Shown: piece after piece, positions 14,309 to 22,102 of the stretch
How positions within the stretch are numbered: the stretch's first letter is position 1
How the letters are laid out: each line of letters opens with the position of its first letter
Assembly: GCA_900554955.1 (NCBI GenBank)
Contig: USJH01000001.1
Coordinates: 1 to 22,453, forward strand
From: an uncultured Clostridia bacterium
Lineage (GTDB): Bacteria; Bacillota; Clostridia; Christensenellales; UBA1242
Length of the DNA stretch: 22,453 nucleotides
Reading direction: 5' to 3'
Made by a program: the position numbers and the translations under genes
The notes under the pieces: generated by a model
What the model was told of the DNA's origin: nothing
Seen by the model: only the letters and a program-made list of their open reading frames with translations
Databases searched by the model: none

Positions 14309-16690
14309 TTAAGCATTAACTCCAAACAAAGCAAGCAAAGCATTTTGTTCTGCTTCAGTAAGGCTACTATTTCCTTTGATTGATTCTGTAAGGTTTGTTT
14401 TTGTTCCTGCATCAAGTTTTGTGAAATCAAGATTTCCAACTTTGCTGCCTGATTTTGTAAGGTTTTCTTTGATTACTGTTGAATTTGCAATTGATTCTAC
14501 AAGTTTGTCTGTGTCTGTTTTTTCCAAAGTTACTTCAGTTTGAGAGCTCATAACTTTGTTTGCAACGTTATAAACTTCTGAAATAGCGTTAATATCTTTT
14601 TGAATATCTTCGCCAGCTTCTGCACTGTATTCGTGGTTGATTACAGAAGAAATTGTTTCTTTCACAACCCCAGCAGTTGTTTCGTCAAGTCCAAGCTTTT
14701 TCATAGTTTCTTCGTTGTCAAGAATTTCATTGACAGTGCCTTTCAATGTTTCGTTATCTTTAAGACCATTGATGATTTCACCAATGTTATCTGGAGTGAT
14801 TTCTGTCTCTGCATTTTTAAGATCTTTTGCAAGAACAAGTGCATTTTGAACGGCAACAAATGTGTCTTCCATTTTAACTGTTGGATCATTCCAAACCGCT
14901 GTCATTTTTTCTTTGAATGATGCCATGATTGTTACATCAGCACCAACAACAAAGTCAGAATCCATAAGTTTTGTCATGATTGAAAGTGAACCTTCAGACA
15001 AAAGTTTAGAACTGCGAAGTCCGTCAAATGCTCTTCCAAGAGCAGCAAAATCAAGACAATCAAGAGCATTTTTACCTTCTTTTGTGCCTTTGTTGATTCC
15101 GTCATAAAGTCTTAAAACATTATTGAATACGTTTTGAAGAACAAGTTTTTCAGTTTGCCATTCTTCAACTGTAAGTTTACCATGAATTTCAGGAGCATCA
15201 GTAATGTTAAGAGCAGTATAAACTTTGCTCATTGCAAGGTTAATAATATCTGGCAAACACTCTTTAAGAGTGCTGCTGTTTAAAGAAAGATCAATGATGT
15301 TTGAAACAAGGTTTTCATTTGTGTCTTTCAAAAGAACTTCCATAAGATCGCCATTGTGTTTAACAGCAGTAACAATTCCTGATGTGCAGCAAAGTTTCAT
15401 GACATCAATTGAAGTGTCAATATCTTTTTTAAGTTCTTCACTATCTTCTTGAGTTGCAAGGTTAAGAAGAAGTGCATCAAACACACGGTTTGTTGCAGCA
15501 TCACCAAAATCTGGTTTTGCAATTCCACAGAACTTTCTATCTTCTTCTGCCAAGCTTGTGTCTGACCAACGAGTTGCAGCTTTTGGAACAAGTTCTGAAA
15601 CAACCCCAGAAAGAACTGGAGATGCATAAAGCTTGTCAAAAGATTCTTTAACATTATCATAGGTTTCTGCATTTTCAATGTCGGCATCGCCATAAACCAA
15701 ACCAGAAAGTCCTGGATATGCAGAAGCAACAACTTTAACTTCATTTCTGAGTGAAACTTCAAGATCTCTGTCTTTAACGGTTGTAAGGTTATCAAACATT
15801 GAAACTGACAAATCTTGAATTTTAAGAGCCTTCATAACTTTTACAATCCAAACTTTATCAAATGCATCAACATATTTTCCAGTTTCGTCTGTAACGTCAT
15901 AAACTGTTTGTTTGATGTTTTTATTGTTTTTCTCTTCTTCAGAAGTTCCGCCTGAGCCCTCTCCTCCTGGAGTTTCACTTGAGCTTCCACCTCCTGGAGT
16001 TTCGCCTGAGCCCTCACCTCCTGGAGTTTCACTTGAACCTTCTTCATTTACTGTATATGTAAAACCAGATGCAGATTCTTCAGTGTTTTCACTTGTAGAT
16101 GCAGCTGCTTGTTCTGCGCGAATTGCTTCAACCATTGGACGAGATGTTTCAACAACTCCAAAAATTGGAACCATTAAAACAATTGCAACCAAAAAGCCTT
16201 GAACTATTCCGATAACGGCACCAACAAATTTGTGACGATCTTTGTCGCCCATTTTCTTCTTAGAGAAAAAGATTCCAGCAATGATCCAATAAATGATCAT
16301 AGAGAACCATTTGAAAATAAAGAAGAAAGCAATAAACAAAACAACATTTGCAAGCATTTGTGGAACAAGAGTAATCACAGATGCAAGTGTTGGGCTTGAC
16401 TCTATAAGATCTTGAACAATTGGAACTTGCTCAATAAGATCAATGATAAGATCACCAAGTGTGACAGCCGAAACCCCACCAATATTGATGTTGAGTTTTG
16501 AAATGTCCATTTTTAAAACCGCAGTTGTAATTGATGGCACAACAAAGAAAGCTAAAACTGTTACAGCAAGCACTATAATAAATCTTACAAGAGATTTAGA
16601 AAAGCCTCTGAACCAGCCAAACAAGAAGCCAAGAATGATGCAAACCAAGAACAAACTTACAATGGCGGTTGGAATTAAACCTGCATTCAT
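14309..16690 (-). CDS. CvpA-family membrane protein with a long C-terminal helical extension (793 aa)
   Basis: CvpA-type proteins are small inner-membrane proteins of unclear function, linked to colicin V export in E. coli. Here the N-terminal 180 residues show the family pattern: a first helix (about 4-26), the motif FGWFRGFSKSLV, a second helix (about 31-56), a long hydrophobic stretch (about 100-142) and a fourth helix (about 154-178). A low-complexity linker of Gly/Ser/Pro/Glu repeats (about 217-250) follows, encoded by 27-base tandem repeats. The remaining roughly 535 residues are acidic, soluble and rich in helix with no known motif. Ordinary CvpA proteins are about 160-200 residues, so this is an unusual fusion. 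The linker and the acidic tail suggest an exported or surface domain, but the topology is not certain. Start 16690 follows AGGGAAGG. Confidence 0.8.
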   Translation of the reverse strand: MNAGLIPTAIVSLFLVCIILGFLFGWFRGFSKSLVRFIIVLAVTVLAFFVVPSITTAVLKMDISKLNINIGGVSAVTLGDLIIDLIEQVPIVQDLIESSPTLASVITLVPQMLANVVLFIAFFFIFKWFSMIIYWIIAGIFFSKKKMGDKDRHKFVGAVIGIVQGFLVAIVLMVPIFGVVETSRPMVEAIRAEQAAASTSENTEESASGFTYTVNEEGSSETPGGEGSGETPGGGSSSETPGGEGSGGTSEEEKNNKNIKQTVYDVTDETGKYVDAFDKVWIVKVMKALKIQDLSVSMFDNLTTVKDRDLEVSLRNEVKVVASAYPGLSGLVYGDADIENAETYDNVKESFDKLYASPVLSGVVSELVPKAATRWSDTSLAEEDRKFCGIAKPDFGDAATNRVFDALLLNLATQEDSEELKKDIDTSIDVMKLCCTSGIVTAVKHNGDLMEVLLKDTNENLVSNIIDLSLNSSTLKECLPDIINLAMSKVYTALNITDAPEIHGKLTVEEWQTEKLVLQNVFNNVLRLYDGINKGTKEGKNALDCLDFAALGRAFDGLRSSKLLSEGSLSIMTKLMDSDFVVGADVTIMASFKEKMTAVWNDPTVKMEDTFVAVQNALVLAKDLKNAETEITPDNIGEIINGLKDNETLKGTVNEILDNEETMKKLGLDETTAGVVKETISSVINHEYSAEAGEDIQKDINAISEVYNVANKVMSSQTEVTLEKTDTDKLVESIANSTVIKENLTKSGSKVGNLDFTKLDAGTKTNLTESIKGNSSLTEAEQNALLALFGVNA
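15945..16043. repeat. 27-base tandem repeats in the CvpA-like gene
   Basis: Three near-identical 27-base units (15963-15989, 15990-16016, 16017-16043), each starting CCTCCTGGAGTTTC, are preceded by an 18-base partial copy from 15945. They encode nine-residue units of the SxETPGGxG type that form the linker. Such tracts gain and lose copies by slippage without breaking the frame. Confidence 0.92.
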
Positions 16691-16720
16691 AAAAATACCT
16701 TCCCTATATATGATAATTTA

Positions 16721-16749
16721 ATTATATATTATAAAATCAAAAAATACAA
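16721..16749 (-). promoter_or_regulatory. Promoter of the CvpA-like gene
   Basis: TTGTAT (16744-16749) and TATAAT (16721-16726) are separated by 17 bases on the minus strand. A second TATAAT overlaps the spacer but has no matching -35 box. Confidence 0.6.
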
Positions 16750-16800
16750 TGATTTATGACCAAATTATAAACAAAAAACCTAAAAACTAATCAAAATTTA

Positions 16801-16892
16801 AACAACAACACTCGTTTTCATCTTCACTTTGAAACCATATTTTTGTATATAATATACGAAAATTGTGCAAGTTGCACAAATATTTCATATAA
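16801..16892. other. Intergenic region with two adjacent palindromes
   Basis: Between the DUF3800 terminator and the CvpA promoter lie GTATATAATATAC (16845-16857) and TTGTGCAA-g-TTGCACAA (16863-16879). A TATAAT-like box is embedded in the first palindrome on the plus strand. No gene follows on that strand before the hairpin at 16893-16919, so a short untranslated RNA of about 60 bases or an operator pair is conceivable. The rest of the gap (16750-16840) shows only A/T-rich sequence and no reading frame of note. Confidence 0.4.
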
Positions 16893-16919
16893 AAAAACAC
16901 CGTCATATCCGGTGTTTTT
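16893..16919. terminator. Terminator of the DUF3800 gene
   Basis: Ten-base arms AAAAACACCG / CGGTGTTTTT with a seven-base loop (16903-16909). On the minus strand it follows the DUF3800 stop and runs into T; on the plus strand it also ends in T. Confidence 0.88.
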
Positions 16920-16920
16920 A

Positions 16921-17733
16921 TCATTCATCTTTTGCAATTTCTTCAATTGTTTTATCAATGTTTATGCCATTCTCAACATCTGAAACAACAGTGTCAATGT
17001 TAACATAGTTTTCCACAATATTCTCTAAAATTCTCATGATATTAAGTTCAAATGGCTTCATTGCTTTACCCTGAGATTTCCCCATTGTTTGCTTTGTTCT
17101 TGAAAGCCCCCACGCACAAAAATCTGCAACTTGAAGATTTTTCTCTTTTGCTGAAGATTTGAAGCAAATTGGAAGACCTTCTTCATAAAGATATTTCAAA
17201 TTCACATCTGCCCCATCTCTCATTATTCCTTCATCGCATACAACTTTTGAAATATAATCTTCTTCGTCATATTCTTTCAAAAATTTGTTTGCCTTTGTAA
17301 TGTTTAAAAGTAAACCATATTCTTCTGCACGTTTATTATCTTTTGGTGCAAAGTTGTTTTTGTCTATAACAATGTCATATAAATCAAACAAACTCTTATA
17401 TTTTTTAAGATTCGATTTTGTTATTGTTTGAGTAATGATTGAAATATCAAAAGCTTGAACAAGTGCAGCAAAATGAGCCATATACATGAGAGAATCCATA
17501 GATTCAAGTTTTTCAAACCCATTTCTTCGGTTAAACATGTCTGTGAAATGAAACTCTGAAACATCATATTTATCTTTCAATTCTTTTGAAAGTTTTGAAA
17601 TTTCATTTTCAAGAGCAGGCACATTTGGCTTCGCAACCAAGCAACCAACAATTGAAACAATTTCATCATCAAGATTTTTAGAATTGCCCTGTTTCACAAA
17701 TGCAGTGTCATCGACATATAAAACATATTCCAT
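16921..17733 (-). CDS. DUF3800 protein, putative RNase H-fold nuclease
   Basis: This 270-residue protein matches the DUF3800 pattern. An N-terminal strand carries paired aspartates (YVDDTAFV, Asp8 and Asp9). Next come EFHFTDM (His62, Asp65), VVCDEG (Asp167, Glu168) and the family-typical LQVADFCAWGL with Asp204. Such acidic residues on an RNase H-like fold suggest a metal-dependent nuclease, but the biological substrate of the family is not established. DUF3800 genes often sit near mobile elements and defence genes; no such neighbours are visible here. The start at 17733 follows GGAGAAAAAAAT. The gene is a single unit with a strong promoter and its own terminator. Confidence 0.85.
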   Translation of the reverse strand: MEYVLYVDDTAFVKQGNSKNLDDEIVSIVGCLVAKPNVPALENEISKLSKELKDKYDVSEFHFTDMFNRRNGFEKLESMDSLMYMAHFAALVQAFDISIITQTITKSNLKKYKSLFDLYDIVIDKNNFAPKDNKRAEEYGLLLNITKANKFLKEYDEEDYISKVVCDEGIMRDGADVNLKYLYEEGLPICFKSSAKEKNLQVADFCAWGLSRTKQTMGKSQGKAMKPFELNIMRILENIVENYVNIDTVVSDVENGINIDKTIEEIAKDE

Positions 17734-17751
17734 ATTTTTTTCTCCGCAAAA

Positions 17752-17780
17752 ATTATAACACTTCTTATTGTCGTTTTCAA
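17752..17780 (-). promoter_or_regulatory. Promoter of the DUF3800 gene
   Basis: TTGAAA (17775-17780) and TATAAT (17752-17757) with a 17-base spacer. TGT directly before the -10 box makes it an extended -10. Confidence 0.75.
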
Positions 17781-17796
17781 GAGCAAATTTTTCAGC

Positions 17797-17827
17797 AAAA
17801 AAAATTGACGAGTTGCCCCGCCAATTT
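17797..17827 (-). terminator. Terminator of the large lipoprotein gene, with GCAA tetraloop
   Basis: As minus-strand RNA, AAAUUGGCGGG and CUCGUCAAUUU pair fully over 11 bases using two G-U pairs. A GCAA (GNRA-type) loop closes the stem, and a run of eight T follows. Confidence 0.85.
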
Positions 17828-17843
17828 TATTTTTTATTCAATG

Positions 17844-20800
17844 TTATTCGCCCGCTTTTTGCAAATCTGCAAGAAATACGTTGCATTCAACAACAATTTT
17901 CATTCCTAAAAGTTCAATTGCAACATAAAATCTTACATATTTAACAGGTTGCTCGTCTTCGGTTTCAAAAACTTCAAGAGTGTTGAGCCCATCATTAATT
18001 AAATTTTTATGGTCTGCATCAAAATAGAAATTATCAATCAACACGGAAGAGATTGTAACATCAAGATATTCTTTGCCTTTAATGGTTTTGATTTCTGAAA
18101 GCATTGCTTTCCCGAAATATCCATTAAAAATAAGATTTTCAGAACTATCATCAATAATGAAATCGCCATTAAAATCACGGTCGCCGCCTTCAACTTCTTC
18201 AAATCTTTCTTCAAGTGTAACCTTGCCTGCACCCTTGCCTGCACTTACAGTTGCAAATGGCTTTCCAAGACTTTCACCAGTAACGATGATTTGATAGGTC
18301 TTGCTTGTCCCATTTGGTGCAATAACTGTCATGTTATATGTCCCAGCAGCTTCAAAATATGCTTCAACATATTCTAGGTATTGTTGTGTTGACGCAATAA
18401 TAAGCTTTCCTTCTAGATCTTCAATTCTAACAAGCGATTCTTCATTTGATGTGAAAATTGCAAGGTTTTCAAGTTGTTTTAAATTTTCAACATAAATTTT
18501 TCCATCTTCAATTTTACATTTTCTGTCTTCACCAAAATATGAAACAATCTTAACTCTGTCTATTTCTGCATTCCCATCATAAATTCCAGAAACTGCTTCA
18601 TAGATATAACAAACCTCTTCGTTTCCATTATTGTTAAAGACCACACGATAACCAAACAACTTATCATCGGTGATAACAAGTGAAACATTTTTCAAAGTAT
18701 AGCCTTCTTTTGGAACAATAGAATTTTCAACATATTGTCCGTCAGTTAATATTGCTCTGAAATTTGCAAGTCCACAACCACCAGCATAGTTGTTTGATCG
18801 AAGATATATTGTATTTCCATCTCTTAAATATTTAGAGCTAAATTTAATGTTTGAAGAATTTTCAACAAAATTTTCAATGTTCTTTGAATAGTTAACAATA
18901 AGATTTGTGCTATATGTGATGGTATAATTATTATAAAGTGAATATGTAAAGCTGATTGGAACTCTATACATTCCGAATTCTGCAAATGTTACAGGGTTTC
19001 CGTTATTTATCACATATTTAACCAACGAGTTATATCCTTTTGCTGCTTCTTCAAGTTTGCCAGGATCATCAATACGAACATAGAAAGAATAATAATCAAT
19101 TTGATTTTTAAGAGTATTTTTCTCCCCCATGAAACTTACTTCATCAAGAAAACCATAATATACTTTCACTGTTTCAAGAACATTTTCACCATCTTTAACA
19201 ACTATAAAGAAATATTCTTTTCCATTTAAGTTTGAAAAATCAGTAAATTCATTTCCATTTTTATCTTTAAGAACAATTGTCAAATTTTGATAGCCTTGTT
19301 TAAGATTTACAGTAACTCTGTTGATGATTCCAGAAAAACTTGAATCTGAACCAACTTGATAATAAACTTGTTCTTCGTGCTCTGTATATTCATTAATGCG
19401 ATTCACATAAATGCTTTCAATTCTTGTGAACTGATTGATATTAACTTCAATAATAGAAACAACTTGTTTGTTTTCTTGAATTACAAACATTTTAACATTT
19501 TTAAGGTTATTAACAACAACCGTCAAAGAATTGATTGGATATGTTTTATATGCATTTTCATGATCAACCACAACAAGTGATAAATCAAAATTTTCAAGTT
19601 CATTTGAAAGAACAACCGTAATTGAATCTTGGTCTTCTTTAAGATCAATATCAAAATCATTTTCATATAAAGTGATGTCTTCTTGTTTTCCATCAATTAT
19701 AACTGATGTTGCATAGAAATATGCTTCAACGTCTTGTGAAAACAATGAACTTATATCATTTTCTTTTTCATAAACATAGACATAAACCTTGTTTTCTCCG
19801 CTGCCAACAACAAATCTGCCATCTTTAACAACTTTTTCGTTAATTTTCAAAACCATTGTTTTATCTTTCAAAACAAATTCGAAAGTTGAACCAACGCAAG
19901 TTTTTTTAAGTTCCAAAAATTCACCAGTAGAAATTATTGTTTCTGTTCCGCCAAATGGAGTATATTTTATTGTTTCAAAAACATCTCTCTCAACTTTAAT
20001 TCTTTGAGTGATGTTATTGGTTGTTCCATCTTCCCACTCACAGTTATCTTGGCTTTTTAATGCGAATTCAAGATATGTGTTAACTGGTTTTTCAAATGTT
20101 ATTGTGTTTGTGTTTTTATCACCATTATATAAACAGCAAAATTTGAAAACTTCTTCTGCGTTTTCCCATGAAATTGTAAGTGGTCCAGTAAGTGGCATAA
20201 GAGCATAGTTTGTTTTGTAATATGGAACTTTAACTTTTGCTTTTGAAATTGTCCAAACAAAATCTTTGTCTTCAGTTGTTCCATCAAACCAACAAGCACT
20301 ACCCCCTGCTTTAAAACCAATTTTAACATTATAGGTTCCTGCATTAGTTTGAAGAACAAAATCTTGTCCATCTTTAATTTCCATTAATGCCACGTCAAAG
20401 CCTATAAGGTTTTCAGCTTTTAGTTCGATTGTTTCACCGGTAAATTGCATTTCTTTTTGTGTTGGCAAGAAAAATGCTTGATTTGCAGAAACTGCAAAAT
20501 CTTTTTCGACAGATTTATAGTTTGTGTTTGCTGGAGTATAAACAACTGTATAATTGTTTGTTCCAACACTTAAAACTGTTTCTGGATTTTTCCATGCAAA
20601 GTTTTCTGGAAGTGCAATTTTTGAAAGAGTGTCGGTTGAAAGATATGTTTCTGAAATTGAAACCAAATTCCAATCAACATCTGGTTCTGCTTGCAAAATT
20701 TTGACATCTATAACTTTGTTTACAGCTTTATATGTTTTTGTTTCTGGAATTAAAACTTGAACACGATAATCCCCCGCATTCCTTGGAAACTCTGCAAGTC

Positions 20801-21287
20801 TTGTTCCCTCTTTAAACCATTCAATCCTCATTCCTGCATCATTTGTTGCAGAAATTCCAAGGGCATCGGTTGTGAATGGTTGCCCGTCATATGTCTTTGA
20901 AGAATTTTGAATTGAAACCAAATTTTCAAGTTTATTTATTTTAATGTTAATTTTAACTGTATTAAATTTTTTATATTTGATTTCAACTTGATATTCGTCA
21001 CCTGGTGAAATTGTTTCTTTAATGTTGCTTGAAATTTCAAGACTTGAAAGGTCAAGTTTTTTGTCTGCCTTCTTTTTAAGCTTTACATAAGCTTGAATGT
21101 TACCTTCAATATCAATCGTTTCGGTGCTATCAAAACTAAGATTCAAAGTTCCACCTTGAATTTGAACGCCATTATAAACAACATAAAAGCCTGTTTCTTT
21201 TGGTTTGCAGCCTGTGAAAACAAATGCACATGGCAAAATTAGAATCACAGCAAAAGCAAACAAAATAAATTTAAGTTTCTTTTTCAT
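17844..21287 (-). CDS. Large surface lipoprotein with MBG/Ig-like repeats (1147 aa)
   Basis: The start at 21287 follows a very strong AAAAGGAGGGAAC site. The signal peptide ends in lipobox FTGC with Cys27, so the protein is predicted to be lipid-anchored on the outer face. From about residue 110 to 360 there are two or three MBG-type (mostly bacterial Ig-like) repeats with the recurrent pattern SKTYDGQP ... NAGDYRV ... TKTYKAV and later NAGTYNV. The rest is beta-rich with no known enzyme motif. Near the end, residues 1036-1047 read DRDFNGDFIIDD, matching an EF-hand-type Ca2+ loop (Asp1, Asp3, Asn5, Gly6, Asp12). The overall picture is a stalk-like adhesin or wall-interacting protein. Function is inferred only from architecture. 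It is its own unit with a consensus promoter and a hairpin terminator. Confidence 0.85.
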   Translation of the reverse strand: MKKKLKFILFAFAVILILPCAFVFTGCKPKETGFYVVYNGVQIQGGTLNLSFDSTETIDIEGNIQAYVKLKKKADKKLDLSSLEISSNIKETISPGDEYQVEIKYKKFNTVKINIKINKLENLVSIQNSSKTYDGQPFTTDALGISATNDAGMRIEWFKEGTRLAEFPRNAGDYRVQVLIPETKTYKAVNKVIDVKILQAEPDVDWNLVSISETYLSTDTLSKIALPENFAWKNPETVLSVGTNNYTVVYTPANTNYKSVEKDFAVSANQAFFLPTQKEMQFTGETIELKAENLIGFDVALMEIKDGQDFVLQTNAGTYNVKIGFKAGGSACWFDGTTEDKDFVWTISKAKVKVPYYKTNYALMPLTGPLTISWENAEEVFKFCCLYNGDKNTNTITFEKPVNTYLEFALKSQDNCEWEDGTTNNITQRIKVERDVFETIKYTPFGGTETIISTGEFLELKKTCVGSTFEFVLKDKTMVLKINEKVVKDGRFVVGSGENKVYVYVYEKENDISSLFSQDVEAYFYATSVIIDGKQEDITLYENDFDIDLKEDQDSITVVLSNELENFDLSLVVVDHENAYKTYPINSLTVVVNNLKNVKMFVIQENKQVVSIIEVNINQFTRIESIYVNRINEYTEHEEQVYYQVGSDSSFSGIINRVTVNLKQGYQNLTIVLKDKNGNEFTDFSNLNGKEYFFIVVKDGENVLETVKVYYGFLDEVSFMGEKNTLKNQIDYYSFYVRIDDPGKLEEAAKGYNSLVKYVINNGNPVTFAEFGMYRVPISFTYSLYNNYTITYSTNLIVNYSKNIENFVENSSNIKFSSKYLRDGNTIYLRSNNYAGGCGLANFRAILTDGQYVENSIVPKEGYTLKNVSLVITDDKLFGYRVVFNNNGNEEVCYIYEAVSGIYDGNAEIDRVKIVSYFGEDRKCKIEDGKIYVENLKQLENLAIFTSNEESLVRIEDLEGKLIIASTQQYLEYVEAYFEAAGTYNMTVIAPNGTSKTYQIIVTGESLGKPFATVSAGKGAGKVTLEERFEEVEGGDRDFNGDFIIDDSSENLIFNGYFGKAMLSEIKTIKGKEYLDVTISSVLIDNFYFDADHKNLINDGLNTLEVFETEDEQPVKYVRFYVAIELLGMKIVVECNVFLADLQKAGE

Positions 21288-21328
21288 GTTCCCTCCTTTT
21301 AAAACACAACGGTATTTTATACTCTTTA

Positions 21329-21357
21329 AGTATAAGGGAAATAAAAAATTTGGTCAA
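21329..21357 (-). promoter_or_regulatory. Promoter of the large lipoprotein gene
   Basis: TTGACC (21352-21357) and TATACT (21329-21334) have a 17-base spacer on the minus strand. The -10 is one arm of an inverted repeat TATACT-CTTTA-AGTATA (21318-21334), a possible operator. Confidence 0.65.
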
Positions 21358-21442
21358 CCATAAATGCCATATAAATGAAAATTATAAAAACATATTTCAT
21401 AATATTTTGTCAATTGTTAAAACGTGAACTTTTAAAAACTAT

Positions 21443-21472
21443 TTGCCAAAAAAAATTAGGTTGTGATATCAT
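21443..21472 (+). promoter_or_regulatory. Probable promoter of the phosphopantetheinyl transferase gene
   Basis: TTGCCA (21443-21448) and TATCAT (21467-21472) with an 18-base spacer, about 20 bases before the start codon. The match is moderate. Confidence 0.45.
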
Positions 21473-21492
21473 ATCTTCAAAAGGAGAAAATC

Positions 21493-22041
21493 ATGTTAGT
21501 TTGGCAAACAATTGATCTTGAAAATGAAAAACTTGACAACCAAGAAATATTGAACAAATTTTTTCTTTCTCAATATAATTCATTTCATCAAGAAAAAATG
21601 CAAAATCAAACAAAAGCATCATATGTTCTTTTAAAAAGAATGTTTGCTGAGCTTCAAATTGACATTGACGACAAAAAAATTAAAGCAAATCAATATGGAA
21701 AGCCATATTTTGTTGATGTTCCTTTATTTTTTAACATTTCTCACAGCAAAAATCTTTGCGCTGTTGCCATCTCAGATAAGCCTGTCGGAATCGACATTCA
21801 AGTTGTTTCAAAATGCAACAAAAAGGTTGCACAGCGATATTTTGACAAGAAATCCCTTCTCCGCCTTTATATTTCACCAAACAAAAACAATGCTTTCACA
21901 AAAGGTTGGACAACCTATGAAAGCACACTTAAATTGTTTTCATCACTTCGTTTTAAAAGCGGAAAAATTAAAACAACATTTTACAAAGTGAAAGATTGCA
22001 CAAATTCACAATATTTTGTTGCCGTTTCAGTTTCAAAATAA
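21493..22041 (+). CDS. 4'-phosphopantetheinyl transferase (short Sfp-type)
   Basis: These enzymes move the phosphopantetheine arm of coenzyme A onto a serine of a carrier protein. The protein is 182 residues, shorter than Sfp (about 224). The core is recognisable: FNISHSKNLCAVAI (about 86-99), then KPVGIDIQ with the metal-binding Asp, and later the catalytic segment GWTTYESTLKLF. In the classical WTxKEAxxK signature, Trp, Glu and the final Lys are kept while the middle Lys is Tyr. The second acidic residue of the GIDIE motif is Gln. These changes leave the main catalytic residues in place. The start at 21493 follows AAGGAG. No fatty-acid, polyketide or peptide synthetase genes are visible, so the carrier-protein partner is unknown. 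Confidence 0.85.
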   Translation: MLVWQTIDLENEKLDNQEILNKFFLSQYNSFHQEKMQNQTKASYVLLKRMFAELQIDIDDKKIKANQYGKPYFVDVPLFFNISHSKNLCAVAISDKPVGIDIQVVSKCNKKVAQRYFDKKSLLRLYISPNKNNAFTKGWTTYESTLKLFSSLRFKSGKIKTTFYKVKDCTNSQYFVAVSVSK

Positions 22042-22052
22042 GCTTTAAATAA

Positions 22053-22081
22053 TTTACAAGAAATTTGCAAAAGACTATAAT
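22053..22081 (+). promoter_or_regulatory. Promoter of the DUF308 gene
   Basis: TTTACA (22053-22058) and TATAAT (22076-22081) with a 17-base spacer, just upstream of an AAAGGGGG ribosome site. Confidence 0.75.
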
Positions 22082-22102
22082 ATATGCAAAGGGGGAAAAA
22101 TT

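Noticed and set aside
15945..16043. CRISPR array
   Set aside because: The repeats are directly adjacent 27-base units with no spacers and code for a continuous protein linker.
15912..16202. A Pro/Ser-rich open frame on the plus strand over the 27-base repeats
   Set aside because: It is the antisense reading of the in-frame Gly/Ser linker repeats of the CvpA-like gene, without ribosome site or promoter.
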